A model generated the notes under the pieces. It was not told the origin of the DNA and did not search any database. It saw nothing but the letters and a program-made list of their open reading frames with translations. DNA of 64,000 nt, taken from the NCBI GenBank assembly GCA_020725645.1, contig DYEQ01000031.1, positions 93,216 through 157,215 on the forward strand, written 5' to 3'. Shown piece after piece: positions 37,055 to 46,484 of the stretch (position 1 is the first letter of the stretch; every line of letters starts with the position of its first letter). The position numbers and the translations under genes were made by a program. Source of the DNA: Candidatus Fermentithermobacillaceae bacterium. GTDB lineage: Bacteria; Bacillota; Sulfobacillia; Fermentithermobacillales; DUSS01.

Positions 37055-38431
37055 TCATATGGCCAGGACCGGTGCTCGGGGTGGCACGTCCAGCCCCAAA
37101 CTTTGAAGGCAAATCTCCCTGGCCTCATCGGGGTATTTTCTCGACAGCACCCCGGCGGAAGCCATCACATAGGAATTATCCAGCAAGACCGACGCGGCCC
37201 TGGGGTAAAGCTCCCGTCCGGGTCCATCCCCCACGAGTTTTTCAAGAGTTTCCTTTCCCCCCGGCAGCCTGGTAAGAGGTCCCCCTGTGCCGATGATCCA
37301 CTTTACGCTCGTCAAATCCTTCCCGTGGGCCACGGTGATCCGCCCTTCCGGCCCATAGAGGTACCTGATCTTGCCCACGTGCCTTTCGAAAGCTATGTGG
37401 GCCGCCGCCCGTGCGAGATACGTCACGAGCTTCCGGTGTCTCTCGTCCGCCGGGATCACCTGCAAACTGCGGAGTTCAGGTTCGGGAGAAAACCCGAGGT
37501 CCCTCTCGATCCTTTCCTTGACCACTTCGTATACGTGCCAGGCATTCCTGTGGATCCCGAGGTCTCCTTCCACCGTCCGTTTGGAGAAAGGTTCGGGTGT
37601 ATCCAGGATGTCCTGGATTTCCGGGCTCCCGGCGGCCACCGAATGCACGTCGGTGGTGGCTCCACCTACGTCCAGCACTACGAGATCCCCCAGAACCGGC
37701 CAGATAAGCTCCGCAGAAGCCATCACAGCTCCGGGCGTCGGTAGGATGGGACCGGTCACCATACCCCTGATGGTATCCATCCCCGGCGCAGTGACGATGT
37801 GCTCCTGGAATACTTCCTGGATGACCCTCCTCGCCGGCTCCACTACGAGTTCGTCCACCCTCGGGTAAACGTTGTCCACGAACCGGACGGGAATCCCAGC
37901 TTCCTTCAATATGTGCCCGACTTCTTCCCGGGCGTCCACGTTACCGGCGTACACCACCGGCACCTTGATGCCGGAATCCCGGATACACCGGGCATTATGT
38001 ATCGCCGTTCCTCTGTCGCCGTAGTCCACCCCGCCCGCGAGGAGGATTATATTGGGCCGGAGATTTCGCAATCGTTCCACATCTCTGGGGGTCATCTCGC
38101 CGGCGGTTACCATCCGCACCACCGCTCCGGCGCCCAGGGCGGCCTCCTGCGCAGCTTTGACCGTCATATCGTAGACGAGACCGTGAACGGACATCCTGAG
38201 CCCCCCGGCGGCGCTGGAAGATGCCATCATTTCCTCCCACTCCACATTCGATACCCCGGCCCGTTCGGCCATATCATCCAGCGCCCAGCGGAGGCCCACC
38301 GTCACGTCCCCCTCCTCGACGGTGGTCGGAGAAAGCCCTTGCGCGAGAAGGCATGGCTTCGGCTTGAGCTGGAACGCGTTCACCATCGTCGTGGTGCTGC
38401 CGATTTCGGCGACGACCACATCGGCCCTCAT
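37055..38431 (-). CDS. Aminomutase-reactivating ATPase, GlmL/MutL family
   Basis: 458 residues from ATG 38431, which overlaps the oraE stop as ATGA. Actin-like ATPase fold: VVAEIGSTTTMVNAF (phosphate-1), NIILLAGGVDYGDRG, LVVLDVGGATTDVHSV (phosphate-2), and IIGTGGPLTR (adenosine). This is the GlmL family found with B12-dependent mutases, thought to release damaged cobalamin from the enzyme. The translational coupling with oraE supports a role on D-ornithine aminomutase. Longer upstream frame to 38614 is not credible. Confidence 0.92.
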   Translation of the reverse strand: MRADVVVAEIGSTTTMVNAFQLKPKPCLLAQGLSPTTVEEGDVTVGLRWALDDMAERAGVSNVEWEEMMASSSAAGGLRMSVHGLVYDMTVKAAQEAALGAGAVVRMVTAGEMTPRDVERLRNLRPNIILLAGGVDYGDRGTAIHNARCIRDSGIKVPVVYAGNVDAREEVGHILKEAGIPVRFVDNVYPRVDELVVEPARRVIQEVFQEHIVTAPGMDTIRGMVTGPILPTPGAVMASAELIWPVLGDLVVLDVGGATTDVHSVAAGSPEIQDILDTPEPFSKRTVEGDLGIHRNAWHVYEVVKERIERDLGFSPEPELRSLQVIPADERHRKLVTYLARAAAHIAFERHVGKIRYLYGPEGRITVAHGKDLTSVKWIIGTGGPLTRLPGGKETLEKLVGDGPGRELYPRAASVLLDNSYVMASAGVLSRKYPDEAREICLQSLGLDVPPRAPVLAI

Positions 38432-40653
38432 TTTCCGCCCTCTCCTCGCTTCCGAAGCTCGCTCCTCCGTTTTACCAGGAAGGACGCCACGTGTATCCCT
38501 TTGGTCCCCCTGCCGAATCCCGCATCCAATCCGCAGCTTTTTGCGATTTCGTCCGTAACCTGAGTACCGCCACCTACGAGGATGAACCTGTCGCGCACTC
38601 CTTTTTCCACGCATAGCTTGTGGAGCCGCTCCATGTTCTTCTTGTGGATGTCGGCGTGGGTGATGATGGTGGAGATCAGGATTGCGTCGGCGTCGTGCTC
38701 GATGGCGGCGTTAACCACCTTCTCTACGGGAACCGATGTACCCAGGTAGACCGCGCGTATTCCAAAGCCCTCGATGCCGCCGTGCTTGATGTCGATGATT
38801 TCCCTCATGCCAACCGAGTGTTCATCTTCGCCGACCGTGGCCGCCACGACGGTCATGGGGTTTTTCCTCACGTCTTCCCTGATCTCGTCCGGGGAGAGAA
38901 CCTCCGGTTTTTCCGGTATCTCGAGTTCATCTCGCCTCACCGTCACCGGCACCCTGGCTTTGAGTTCGATGAGGGTGCCCTCCGCCGGGTGCATTAGGCC
39001 TTTATGGATGACGAGAGGCTCCTCAAGACCGAGCTTTAGAGCTGTCGCGATGGCAGCCGCCTCAGCCACGTCGGCCGGTTCGGCGAAGAACATAGTCATA
39101 GTAATGTAGCCGTCGCCCGCCCACTGAACTTCGGGCCTGATAAGGCCGGCTTCCTTTTCCTTCCGGACTTTTTCCAATCGCGTTTCGACGTTGTCCTGGG
39201 GGTCAAGTTCGTCGATGAATACTATCTTCTCCGGGCTGCACAAAGTACAGCCGCCTATGAGGTCGCACGGTTTGGAAAGTCCCTCCGGGAGTTTGTTATA
39301 TCCGAAATGGTGGCATACGGGTGCCATGTAGCCGGGATCCCTTGGGACGACCGTGCCCGCACCTACCCCGCCGTCGATGTCCCTCTTGATACCGTCTCCG
39401 TTCCGCTCCGGATAGTAGCCGGAATCGACGAAGAAGCCGGAAGCGACGGCGTTGAAATACCCGCCCTTCTCTTTGATCTCCTCGAGGAAGAGGACAGCTC
39501 TTTCCGCGAGCTCTCTGACACGTTCTTTGATCAATCCGTCCCGTTTTACTTCCACGAGTTCTTTGAGGGAATCGAGACCGCTTAACACCTGTTTTGCCGT
39601 GTCCACCGCCGCTATGTTGTTGTAATGCCACGGAACGTTTCTCCCCTCGTCCGGTGTGATGGTGCTCTGGATATCGGCCGAGGTCAGCCGCGACACGAGA
39701 AGATTCAGAACGTGCGTCACGGTAGCTTCCCTCATATCGGACTCTATATACCTTGTATTTTGCTGAGCCCTGATCTTGTAACCGGAGAAAAGCCACCTCA
39801 GCGCCACAGCGTACGGTAGGTCCAGGGCCAGGCACGGAGCGGGCGGAGCTGTCGGGGGCACCGTGGAGAGGGCGATGTTTTCCTTGGGCATCCCCACCAT
39901 GGTAGAAAAGGCGCAGTTGATCGCATGCTGTACCAGAAGCTCGGGCATCACCTTCCACGCCTCTCTGGCTGTGGCGTTGGCGTTATGGGCGCCGTCTATT
40001 TGAACCATCCCCGCAGAGGCCATCACCTTCTTCGCACAGGCGGCGTCCACAAAGGACCTTACCATGTTTACGTTACGGTAAAGGACATTGTATTGCGGGT
40101 CCTGATGGGCGCCGTTGACACCCTCTTCCGCGAACAGCACGGCGATCTCCGGGCCAGCCACTCCCGAAACGTAGGAGTGAAGGTTAATCGGACGACCAAC
40201 CTCGTCTTCGATGAGATCCAGAGCTTTTCTGGTAGCTCTGAGCTGCTTCCTCGTGATGGGAATTCCGCCGACTCCCTCCGGTGTCCCCTCCAGAAGGCCG
40301 TCGATGTGACTCTGGCCCGCGGTCCTTATAACCATCATGTGGTCGGCACCGTGCCACGCCGCCATTCGCATCCTTCTAAGGTCATCCTCGAACCTTCCCG
40401 ACGCGATTTCGGTGGTTATCGTGAAATCCGGTTGCGGATCGATTCCCCCGAAATACTTGGCAGCTGGAAGGGGCACGGATCTTTCAAGCCCTTTGGATGT
40501 GTTCCTGTATTCGAAAGGACCGATTTTCTGGAATGCCACCTTCTCCCGCCAGACCCATCCCTTCCTGCGAGGCCTATAGTGCTCGAGATCCTCCAGAATC
40601 TTTTGGATGTCCATCTTTTCGTTGGGAGAAAGACGAAGCTCGTTTCCGCTCAC
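38428..40653 (-). CDS. oraE: D-ornithine 4,5-aminomutase, large subunit
   Basis: 741 residues; adenosylcobalamin- and PLP-dependent conversion of D-ornithine to 2,4-diaminopentanoate. The C-terminal Rossmann domain has the B12 motif GEDEHSVG with His612 as lower axial ligand and Lys623 in IIDIKHGG as the PLP Schiff base, 11 residues apart as in the Clostridium sticklandii enzyme. The TIM-barrel part precedes it. GTG 40653 overlaps the oraS stop by four bases. Complete and intact. Confidence 0.96.
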   Translation of the reverse strand: MSGNELRLSPNEKMDIQKILEDLEHYRPRRKGWVWREKVAFQKIGPFEYRNTSKGLERSVPLPAAKYFGGIDPQPDFTITTEIASGRFEDDLRRMRMAAWHGADHMMVIRTAGQSHIDGLLEGTPEGVGGIPITRKQLRATRKALDLIEDEVGRPINLHSYVSGVAGPEIAVLFAEEGVNGAHQDPQYNVLYRNVNMVRSFVDAACAKKVMASAGMVQIDGAHNANATAREAWKVMPELLVQHAINCAFSTMVGMPKENIALSTVPPTAPPAPCLALDLPYAVALRWLFSGYKIRAQQNTRYIESDMREATVTHVLNLLVSRLTSADIQSTITPDEGRNVPWHYNNIAAVDTAKQVLSGLDSLKELVEVKRDGLIKERVRELAERAVLFLEEIKEKGGYFNAVASGFFVDSGYYPERNGDGIKRDIDGGVGAGTVVPRDPGYMAPVCHHFGYNKLPEGLSKPCDLIGGCTLCSPEKIVFIDELDPQDNVETRLEKVRKEKEAGLIRPEVQWAGDGYITMTMFFAEPADVAEAAAIATALKLGLEEPLVIHKGLMHPAEGTLIELKARVPVTVRRDELEIPEKPEVLSPDEIREDVRKNPMTVVAATVGEDEHSVGMREIIDIKHGGIEGFGIRAVYLGTSVPVEKVVNAAIEHDADAILISTIITHADIHKKNMERLHKLCVEKGVRDRFILVGGGTQVTDEIAKSCGLDAGFGRGTKGIHVASFLVKRRSELRKRGEGGK

Positions 40654-41015
40654 CTCGGTGCACCTCCCAACCGGCGGGATAGTTCCTCCCAGCCTTTACC
40701 TTCGCTGAGCGCCTTCCCGGCACCGAGATAATGAGTGCCGGTTATCGCGGCGTATTCCAGGACAGCTCGTCCCGCTCCCTTACCCAGAAGACCCCTCTTT
40801 TCCAACCCCGATACGATGGCCTTGGCTTCCAGACTGGAAAAACCCATCCTCAGCAAAACTGACCGCTCGATTGAGGGGGATGTATGAGACCACGCCAGAT
40901 CATAAAGGGGGCGGACGATTTCCTCCGCCAGCTGCCAAAACCTTTCCTTGAGCTCTTCGTCGGAGAGGGCCTTGAGGTGCTCCCTCCTCTTTTCGAAATC
41001 ATCAGGCCTTTCCAA
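40650..41015 (-). CDS. oraS: D-ornithine 4,5-aminomutase, small subunit
   Basis: 121 residues, family length. Mostly helical: DEELKERFWQLAEEIVRPLY, AWSHTSPSIERSVLLRMGFS, GAGRAVLEYAAITG. Required for OraE activity. TTG 41015 has GGGGGTGAAGG upstream and overlaps the end of ortB by 14 bases; its own stop overlaps oraE, giving tight stoichiometric coupling. Confidence 0.95.
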   Translation of the reverse strand: MERPDDFEKRREHLKALSDEELKERFWQLAEEIVRPLYDLAWSHTSPSIERSVLLRMGFSSLEAKAIVSGLEKRGLLGKGAGRAVLEYAAITGTHYLGAGKALSEGKGWEELSRRLGGAPR

Positions 41016-42432
41016 GAACCTTCACCCCCAGCTCTCCGAGGTAGGAAACGACATCATCTTCGCTTTGCCTCGAGTCTTCGGCGAGGAACTTCACATCTTC
41101 TGGCGTGACTTCTTTCACCCCGGTGCGTTCAACTGCGTTTTTGAGGTACGACTTCTTGAGCTTCTCCATTGGAAACTCGGTGATGTGGAGCTGGGAAAAC
41201 TCCTCGGGAATCACAATGGCTTTGCCCGGCACGTTTTCCCGGGGATCTCCTCGCCGGACGGCCACTCCGTTTTGTTTCGCGAAATTCAGCTGGGCCTGTG
41301 GGTGCTTTCCAGCTCCTGTGTACTCCGTTTCCTGGACGACTATCAGTTCGTCCTGGGGGAGTTCGCGCGCCAGCGCTATGGCCGCAGCCAGCGATGTGTT
41401 CCCCGCAGGACCTCTTTCGAGGCCCTCCGCCTCCGCCAGGGCTTGTGTGACGTAAAACACCTCACCCTGCGTCACCAGGACGTAGCGGTCCATGTATCTG
41501 AGAGGTCGAGCTGCGTTCCTCGGCACGTCGGTCCGGTCGGGCCAGGTGGCGAACGGAACCCCGAACCCCGTGTGCCCGGTGGTAAACGACTTCTTGTTGA
41601 AATCGGTGTCGGAAGCCATGTGAAGACCGGTCAGGTCTACACTAGCACCTATCACTTTCGTGTTGAGGGCGCCCGCCTTCCGAAGCCCTCTGGCGGTTCC
41701 CGTGACGTTGCCTCCTCCCGCATGGGTGACGACGACGTAAGAGGGATCTTTCCCGTATCGCTCCCGGCATTGTTGAGCTACTTCGTAGCCAAGGGTTTCT
41801 ATCCCGGCAATGCCGAACGGGCTGTAGAGAGAAGCGTTGAAGAAACCGGTCTCCTCGAGAAGCATGAGCGCCACGTAAAACAGCTCCGGGCCTACGGTGA
41901 GCTGGACCACTTCCGCTCCGAACGCTTCGCACTTCCTGGACTTTTCCACAATCTCCGGCTGCCCCACGTGTCTCGAATCGAAGGTTTCCTGAACGATGAT
42001 GCAGTCAAGGCCGCGGATAGCTGCCTGAGACGCGACAGCTGCACCGTAGTTTCCGCTGGTCGCCGCGAGGACTCCTCGATATCCGTGGGTTTTCGCGTGG
42101 TACACCGAAACGGAAGCTCGCCTGTCTTTGAAACTCCCCGAAGGGTTCGCCGCTTCGTCCTTCACAAGTATCCTGGCACCCATCCCCGGCCTGGACGTCT
42201 TTCGCACGAGCTCTGTGATGTTCCTGAGCTCGAGTAGAGGCGTATTGCCCACTCCCACCTCCGACTGGATGGTCCTAACCCGTTCGAGAGAGTAGCCGAC
42301 CTTCTCCATCATGCCTTCGTAGTCGAAAGCCAAAGGACTTCTGATGAACTCCGAGTAGTCCATGCCCAGCGCCTTCTCCATGGTCTCCTTGCGCCTGGAC
42401 ATGACGGCTTTATAAGAAAGGTCTCTAACCAC
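41002..42432 (-). CDS. ortB: 2-amino-4-oxopentanoate thiolase, beta subunit
   Basis: 476 residues, PLP fold II. Lys102 in NPSGSFKDRRASVS is the PLP lysine; ATSGNYGAAVAS and HAGGGNVTGTARG bind phosphate and substrate. With OrtA it splits 2-amino-4-oxopentanoate with CoA to acetyl-CoA and alanine. GTG 42432 with GAGGGG upstream overlaps the ortA stop by eight bases; an ATG ten codons later is an alternative. Confidence 0.94.
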   Translation of the reverse strand: MVRDLSYKAVMSRRKETMEKALGMDYSEFIRSPLAFDYEGMMEKVGYSLERVRTIQSEVGVGNTPLLELRNITELVRKTSRPGMGARILVKDEAANPSGSFKDRRASVSVYHAKTHGYRGVLAATSGNYGAAVASQAAIRGLDCIIVQETFDSRHVGQPEIVEKSRKCEAFGAEVVQLTVGPELFYVALMLLEETGFFNASLYSPFGIAGIETLGYEVAQQCRERYGKDPSYVVVTHAGGGNVTGTARGLRKAGALNTKVIGASVDLTGLHMASDTDFNKKSFTTGHTGFGVPFATWPDRTDVPRNAARPLRYMDRYVLVTQGEVFYVTQALAEAEGLERGPAGNTSLAAAIALARELPQDELIVVQETEYTGAGKHPQAQLNFAKQNGVAVRRGDPRENVPGKAIVIPEEFSQLHITEFPMEKLKKSYLKNAVERTGVKEVTPEDVKFLAEDSRQSEDDVVSYLGELGVKVLGKA

Positions 42433-42736
42433 TGGATTTCCCCTCCCTCAGGAGTTTCCGGATCTCTTCGCCGATGCCCCCGAGTTCCGGAACGGAGGGT
42501 CCGAACGAATGGGTATAGCCCGGATTTACCCCGGTGAGCGTCCCCTCTACCGTACGGCCGGCAGGGGTTCTTATCTTGATACGCTCTCCAATCCGTGCCT
42601 CCTCGAGCGCCCAACCTTTCACCCAGCATTCCAGGGGCGTTTTCGCGGTGTCGGGGGGGACGTCGGGAGATCTTTCCCCCGGCTTGAGGATGATGTTATG
42701 CACCTCAACCCAGTCGCCTGGTTCCGCTCTTTCCAT
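42425..42736 (-). CDS. ortA: 2-amino-4-oxopentanoate thiolase, alpha subunit
   Basis: 103 residues, family length. Conserved features: GDWVEVHNIILKPGERSPDV, TPLECWVKGWALE, VNPGYTHSFGPSVPEL. Small partner of OrtB. Starts at ATG 42736, 35 bases after ord. Confidence 0.93.
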   Translation of the reverse strand: MERAEPGDWVEVHNIILKPGERSPDVPPDTAKTPLECWVKGWALEEARIGERIKIRTPAGRTVEGTLTGVNPGYTHSFGPSVPELGGIGEEIRKLLREGKSSG

Positions 42737-42771
42737 TTGAAACCGGGCGTCTTTCGCCCACTCCCTCCTTA

Positions 42772-43797
42772 TCAGTTCCTAGAAAAGCTTCCCAGTATCG
42801 CCCTGGGAACCGGAAGGTCGGCCATGGTTAGAAGTCCAGGCCGCGCTTCCACAACCGCCGGGATCATGTTCACCGCGATAGCTATAGTTCCCGTTCCACC
42901 GGGGATTTCAGGCCGGATGGCCATGCTGATGGGGGGATCACCTTCGATATTGATATAGTCGCCCGTCTCGACTCCCTCGAGTTCGGGACAAACCTGCTGC
43001 GGATGCTCGAGGAATATGACCTCCCGGCCGCCGGAATAAGCTCTTGCGGTATGACGGCATCCCGCTACGTCTCCCGGCTTCACCGATACGTACTTGGTTT
43101 TCCGCTCGACCTTGCTGATTATGGGTTCTCGTTCTTCCACGACCCGGTCGATCTTCCATCCAAGGGCACGACCGATTAAATAACACGATTGCGGGAATCC
43201 GATGTGCCCCACTATGGTGTTCTCTTTGAGCCCTTTCTCGAATTCCGCCACGGTTGTTCCGACACCCTGCGTGCGCATAACGGTGGGACCAAAGGGCGCC
43301 AGGTTGTTCACTCTCCGTGCGTGTATGTGCTTGACGTCTCTGGTGACTCCGGTGAGCGTGATGATGAGGGTATCTAGAACGAAACCGGGGTTTATGCCAG
43401 TTCCAAGAACCGTCTTCCCGACCTTCTTCCCCAGAGAGTCGATCTTTTCGGCGAGCTCGGGTGAAGCTACCCACGGATACGCCATTTCCTCAGCTATTGT
43501 GATGACGTGCGCGCCTTTGGAAAGACACATTTCGATCTCGGGGAACACCTCCCGGACGAAAGACGCGGTGTTGAGGAGCACCACGTCGGGCTTCGTCCGG
43601 AACGCTTCCTCCACGTCGTTGGTGGCACGAACACCTATTGCTTCGCAGCCGGCGATTTCGCCGAGATCCTTGCCGGCCTTCGCCGGTGTTCTCGCTATTC
43701 CCGCAACGACCCTAACTCCCTCTTTGTTGGCGAGCATGGAAACCATTCCGCTTCCCATGGCACCAAGACCCCATACCAAGACCTTGACTTCGGACAT
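42772..43797 (-). CDS. ord: 2,4-diaminopentanoate dehydrogenase
   Basis: 341 residues. N-terminal dinucleotide fold [17 protein letters not shown]; conserved DAPDH-type stretches [37 protein letters not shown] and [18 protein letters not shown]. Oxidatively deaminates 2,4-diaminopentanoate to 2-amino-4-oxopentanoate with NAD(P). First gene of the ornithine cluster; AGAGGAGGG precedes the ATG and a palindrome lies about 50-75 bases upstream. Confidence 0.95.
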   Translation of the reverse strand: MSEVKVLVWGLGAMGSGMVSMLANKEGVRVVAGIARTPAKAGKDLGEIAGCEAIGVRATNDVEEAFRTKPDVVLLNTASFVREVFPEIEMCLSKGAHVITIAEEMAYPWVASPELAEKIDSLGKKVGKTVLGTGINPGFVLDTLIITLTGVTRDVKHIHARRVNNLAPFGPTVMRTQGVGTTVAEFEKGLKENTIVGHIGFPQSCYLIGRALGWKIDRVVEEREPIISKVERKTKYVSVKPGDVAGCRHTARAYSGGREVIFLEHPQQVCPELEGVETGDYINIEGDPPISMAIRPEIPGGTGTIAIAVNMIPAVVEARPGLLTMADLPVPRAILGSFSRN

Positions 43798-43849
43798 AAT
43801 CGCCCTCCTCTTTTAGGTACGCGAAGTCACACGACCCGCCCTCGAACCT

Positions 43850-43871
43850 CGTTATACATTCTTGAATAACG
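43850..43871. promoter_or_regulatory. Palindrome upstream of the ornithine cluster
   Basis: CGTTAT (43850-43855) and ATAACG (43866-43871) are perfect 6-base arms around 10 bases, in the 150-base gap before ord. On the minus strand TATAAC within the repeat resembles a -10 box, but no convincing -35 stands at 17 bases. Possible operator. Confidence 0.4.
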
Positions 43872-43891
43872 GGGAAATTCCTTCTCCCGGA

Positions 43892-43909
43892 CGGCGGTTC
43901 TCGCCGCCG
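43892..43909 (-). terminator. Weak hairpin after cwlD
   Basis: CGGCGG / CCGCCG stem with a six-base loop, about 40 bases after the cwlD stop. No T tract, so it may be a pause site or chance. Confidence 0.3.
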
Positions 43910-43947
43910 GAGGACAGCAAAAAGCAGGGTCGGAGACGGAGGGAGCT

Positions 43948-44667
43948 TTACCTTGAACCACGCGACTCGGCAAATCGAAGGATCCCCCGGCATATGAGTT
44001 CGGCAAGTTTCTCCTGGTAAGCCGGGTCTTCGAGGAGCATCTCCTCTTCGGGGTTAGAGAGAAAACCGAGTTCGACGGTGACCGCGGGGACTTTAGCGTG
44101 AGTCAATATGAAGTGGTCGAGTCTGGATGAGATTTCCCGGTATGTACCGGTTTCTTTCTTGAGCAGCTCCTGTATGCATTGGGCCAGAAGTCTCGACTGA
44201 GGGTGGTTCGTGGAGTAAAAGGTCTGGGCACCGTACTCCGCGGGGCTGACGAAGGCGTTGCAATGGATACTGATTACGATGGTGGGACGGGATTCCTTCA
44301 TTAGTTTGAGCCTGGCCTCTACGTCGGCGCCCTCTTCGAGTTCCAGCTCGTAGTCGCCTGTCCTGGAATAGACCACCCTGGCACCGTTTTTCTCAAGGAG
44401 CTTTCCGAGATGCATGGCCACGGCGAGATCTACGTCCTTTTCCAAAGCCCTACTCCCGACAGCTCCGGGATCGATACCGCCGTGGCCGGGGTCGATGAAT
44501 ATCACCTGACCGCCGAGGGGCCCCAACGCCCCCACCGGGACGAAGGGGATCTTGCCGGCGGCGAAAGCTACTACGGCGCAGGCAAGAAATAGACCGTATA
44601 CCACGGTCCGCCTTACTAAGAACACAAAAACGGGCCGGCGTTTCGGCCTGGCCCTTGGATAAAACAT
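43948..44667 (-). CDS. cwlD: Spore-cortex N-acetylmuramoyl-L-alanine amidase CwlD
   Basis: 239 residues. N-terminal membrane segment (about 19-40), then an Amidase_3 domain with FIDPGHGGIDPGA, RTGDYELELEEGADVEAR, VISIHCNAF and VTVELGFLSNPEEEML carrying the zinc ligands and catalytic Glu. CwlD starts muramic-delta-lactam formation in spore cortex. The rpsI-cwlD order is conserved in spore formers and is the best sporulation evidence in the window. Confidence 0.92.
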   Translation of the reverse strand: MFYPRARPKRRPVFVFLVRRTVVYGLFLACAVVAFAAGKIPFVPVGALGPLGGQVIFIDPGHGGIDPGAVGSRALEKDVDLAVAMHLGKLLEKNGARVVYSRTGDYELELEEGADVEARLKLMKESRPTIVISIHCNAFVSPAEYGAQTFYSTNHPQSRLLAQCIQELLKKETGTYREISSRLDHFILTHAKVPAVTVELGFLSNPEEEMLLEDPAYQEKLAELICRGILRFAESRGSR

Positions 44668-44746
44668 GAGTCATCCCCCGGATAATTGATATGAGATAGG
44701 GATGTAGAACTTGTGCCGCATCCGGCCCACGCGGTACAACCAAAAA

Positions 44747-45136
44747 CTAGCGCTTGGAGAACTGCGGAGCTTTTCGCGCCTTCTTGAGACCGTACTTCCG
44801 GCGTTCCTTCATCCTGGGATCTCTCGTCAAATACCCGGCTTTCTTCAGAGCTGACCTCAGGCTCTCGTCGATTTGTATGAGAGCTCGGGCGATACCGTGC
44901 TTGATAGCACCGGCCTGACCGCTCAGTCCTCCCCCGCGGACATTGGAAATGACGTCAAAGCGGCCCTCCATATTCACCAGGCGCAAAGGCGCGGTCACTT
45001 CGTACTCAAGCCATTTGGAAGCGAGATATCCGGACATGTCCTGCCCGTTTACGATTATTTTGCCTGTCCCGGGTACCAGCTTCACCCTGGCAACGGAATT
45101 TTTCCTTCTGCCCGTCGCGAGAACACCACTCTCCAT
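44747..45136 (-). CDS. rpsI: 30S ribosomal protein S9
   Basis: 129 residues. [39 protein letters not shown] and the basic tail [18 protein letters not shown] that reaches P-site tRNA are all present. 30 bases after rplM, its usual partner. Confidence 0.98.
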   Translation of the reverse strand: MESGVLATGRRKNSVARVKLVPGTGKIIVNGQDMSGYLASKWLEYEVTAPLRLVNMEGRFDVISNVRGGGLSGQAGAIKHGIARALIQIDESLRSALKKAGYLTRDPRMKERRKYGLKKARKAPQFSKR

Positions 45137-45166
45137 CTACCCTTCCCTCCTCTCGACCAACCGGGA

Positions 45167-45598
45167 TCAACCCTGCCAGACGGCGGGTCGCTGAGCTTCA
45201 TGAGGATGGTTTGAGCCCCTGTAGACGTACAGACGCTTCAGAAGCTTCCGCCCCAGACGGTTGTGGGGCAGCATCCCCTTGACAGCGGTTCTAATCAAAA
45301 GCTCGGGGTTGGATTTCATGAGCCTTTCGTACGGAATATACCGGGCGCCTCCCGGATACCCCGAGTGCCGGAAAAAGATCTTTTGCTCCGGTTTCTTGCC
45401 CGTGAGCACGAAGGAGTCTGCGTTTAACACTATTACGCTGTCACCCGTATCCACCGAAGGGGTAAACTCGGGCTTATGTTTTCCTCTGAGGATAAGAGCC
45501 ACGGTCGAAGCGAGCCTCCCCAGGGGCTTGCCTTTCGCATCTATGATCCACCACTTGCGTTCCACTTCTCCGGGCCTGGCCATGTAAGTCCCACGCAT
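45167..45598 (-). CDS. rplM: 50S ribosomal protein L13
   Basis: 143 residues from ATG 45598 with AGGGAGGT upstream; an open extension to 45640 is excluded by family length. Motifs: [58 protein letters not shown]. Confidence 0.98.
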   Translation of the reverse strand: MRGTYMARPGEVERKWWIIDAKGKPLGRLASTVALILRGKHKPEFTPSVDTGDSVIVLNADSFVLTGKKPEQKIFFRHSGYPGGARYIPYERLMKSNPELLIRTAVKGMLPHNRLGRKLLKRLYVYRGSNHPHEAQRPAVWQG

Positions 45599-45667
45599 CT
45601 TAAGACCTCCCTGCCTTTCCATAGCTAAAGGCGACATCATCCATTCTAACTACGCCCTTTTCCAGGG

Positions 45668-46474
45668 TCAAGATAATATGACTTCCTCCAGGCACAGACC
45701 ATAACCGGGCAGCGCCTCTCCCCGCTTCATACCGCGGGTACGCTCCGCTACTTCGGGGGTTGCGAGAAGAAGGCCGACCGTACCGGGGGGAAGTTTCCCC
45801 CTGGCGACGTCGAGCACCGTTCCGACCAAAAGACGCACCATTTTATAGAGAAACCCGTCCGCCGTTATCCAGAACTCCCATATGGCACCGTCCCGGCCGT
45901 CAGCTTCCCTTGTTCTCCAGTAAGCGTCCTTGACGGTTCTCACCGTTGACTGGACCGGGGAGCCGGTCGCCCTGAACGCTTTAAAGTCCTTCCTGCCGGG
46001 AATAAGCTTGGTCTCTTCCACCATCAAGTCGTATTGAAGCTCGCCGGGGTACCAGTAGGTGTACCTTCCCCACAAGGGCGAACGGTATTCCAGCTTCCAC
46101 AGCCTGTAACAGTAAGTCTTCCACGCCGCCCGCCTCCGTGGGGAAAAGTCCTTTTCGACCTCCCAGGCCCTCACGAAGGAGATGTCGGACGGAAGAAATC
46201 CCGTGATCGCCCGGGGAAGTCGCTCCGGAGGGATGGGAGCTTGCGTGTCAAAGGCTATCACCTGGCCCCTCGCATGTACCCCGGCATCTGTTCTTCCCGC
46301 CCCGCTCACCTTCACAGGGTGCCCCAGAAGTTTCGCCAGGGCGATCTCGATCTCGCCCTGTACGGTTACATCGCCCGCCTGGCGTTGAAAGCCCGCATAT
46401 CGCGATCCATCATACTGCACGACTGCAGCTATTCTTCGCACCTTTGCGCCCGGATCGAGTCCGTCTTCCGCCAT
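45668..46474 (-). CDS. truA: tRNA pseudouridine(38-40) synthase
   Basis: 268 residues. Catalytic Asp in GAGRTDAGVHARGQ; other signatures VVQYDGSRYAGFQRQ and FLYKMVRLLVGTVLDVARGK. ATG 46474 is favoured over a GTG two codons upstream by spacing from GAGGG. Order ecfT-truA-rplM-rpsI is the classical Firmicute one. Confidence 0.96.
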   Translation of the reverse strand: MAEDGLDPGAKVRRIAAVVQYDGSRYAGFQRQAGDVTVQGEIEIALAKLLGHPVKVSGAGRTDAGVHARGQVIAFDTQAPIPPERLPRAITGFLPSDISFVRAWEVEKDFSPRRRAAWKTYCYRLWKLEYRSPLWGRYTYWYPGELQYDLMVEETKLIPGRKDFKAFRATGSPVQSTVRTVKDAYWRTREADGRDGAIWEFWITADGFLYKMVRLLVGTVLDVARGKLPPGTVGLLLATPEVAERTRGMKRGEALPGYGLCLEEVILS

Positions 46475-46484
46475 ACTCACACCC

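Noticed and set aside
40948..42237. Plus-strand frame of 429 codons opposite ortB
   Set aside because: Shadow of ortB caused by GC-rich codon use; no motif of its own.
43798..43947. Sigma-54 promoter for the ornithine cluster
   Set aside because: No TGGC...TGC pair at the required spacing was found in the gap before ord.
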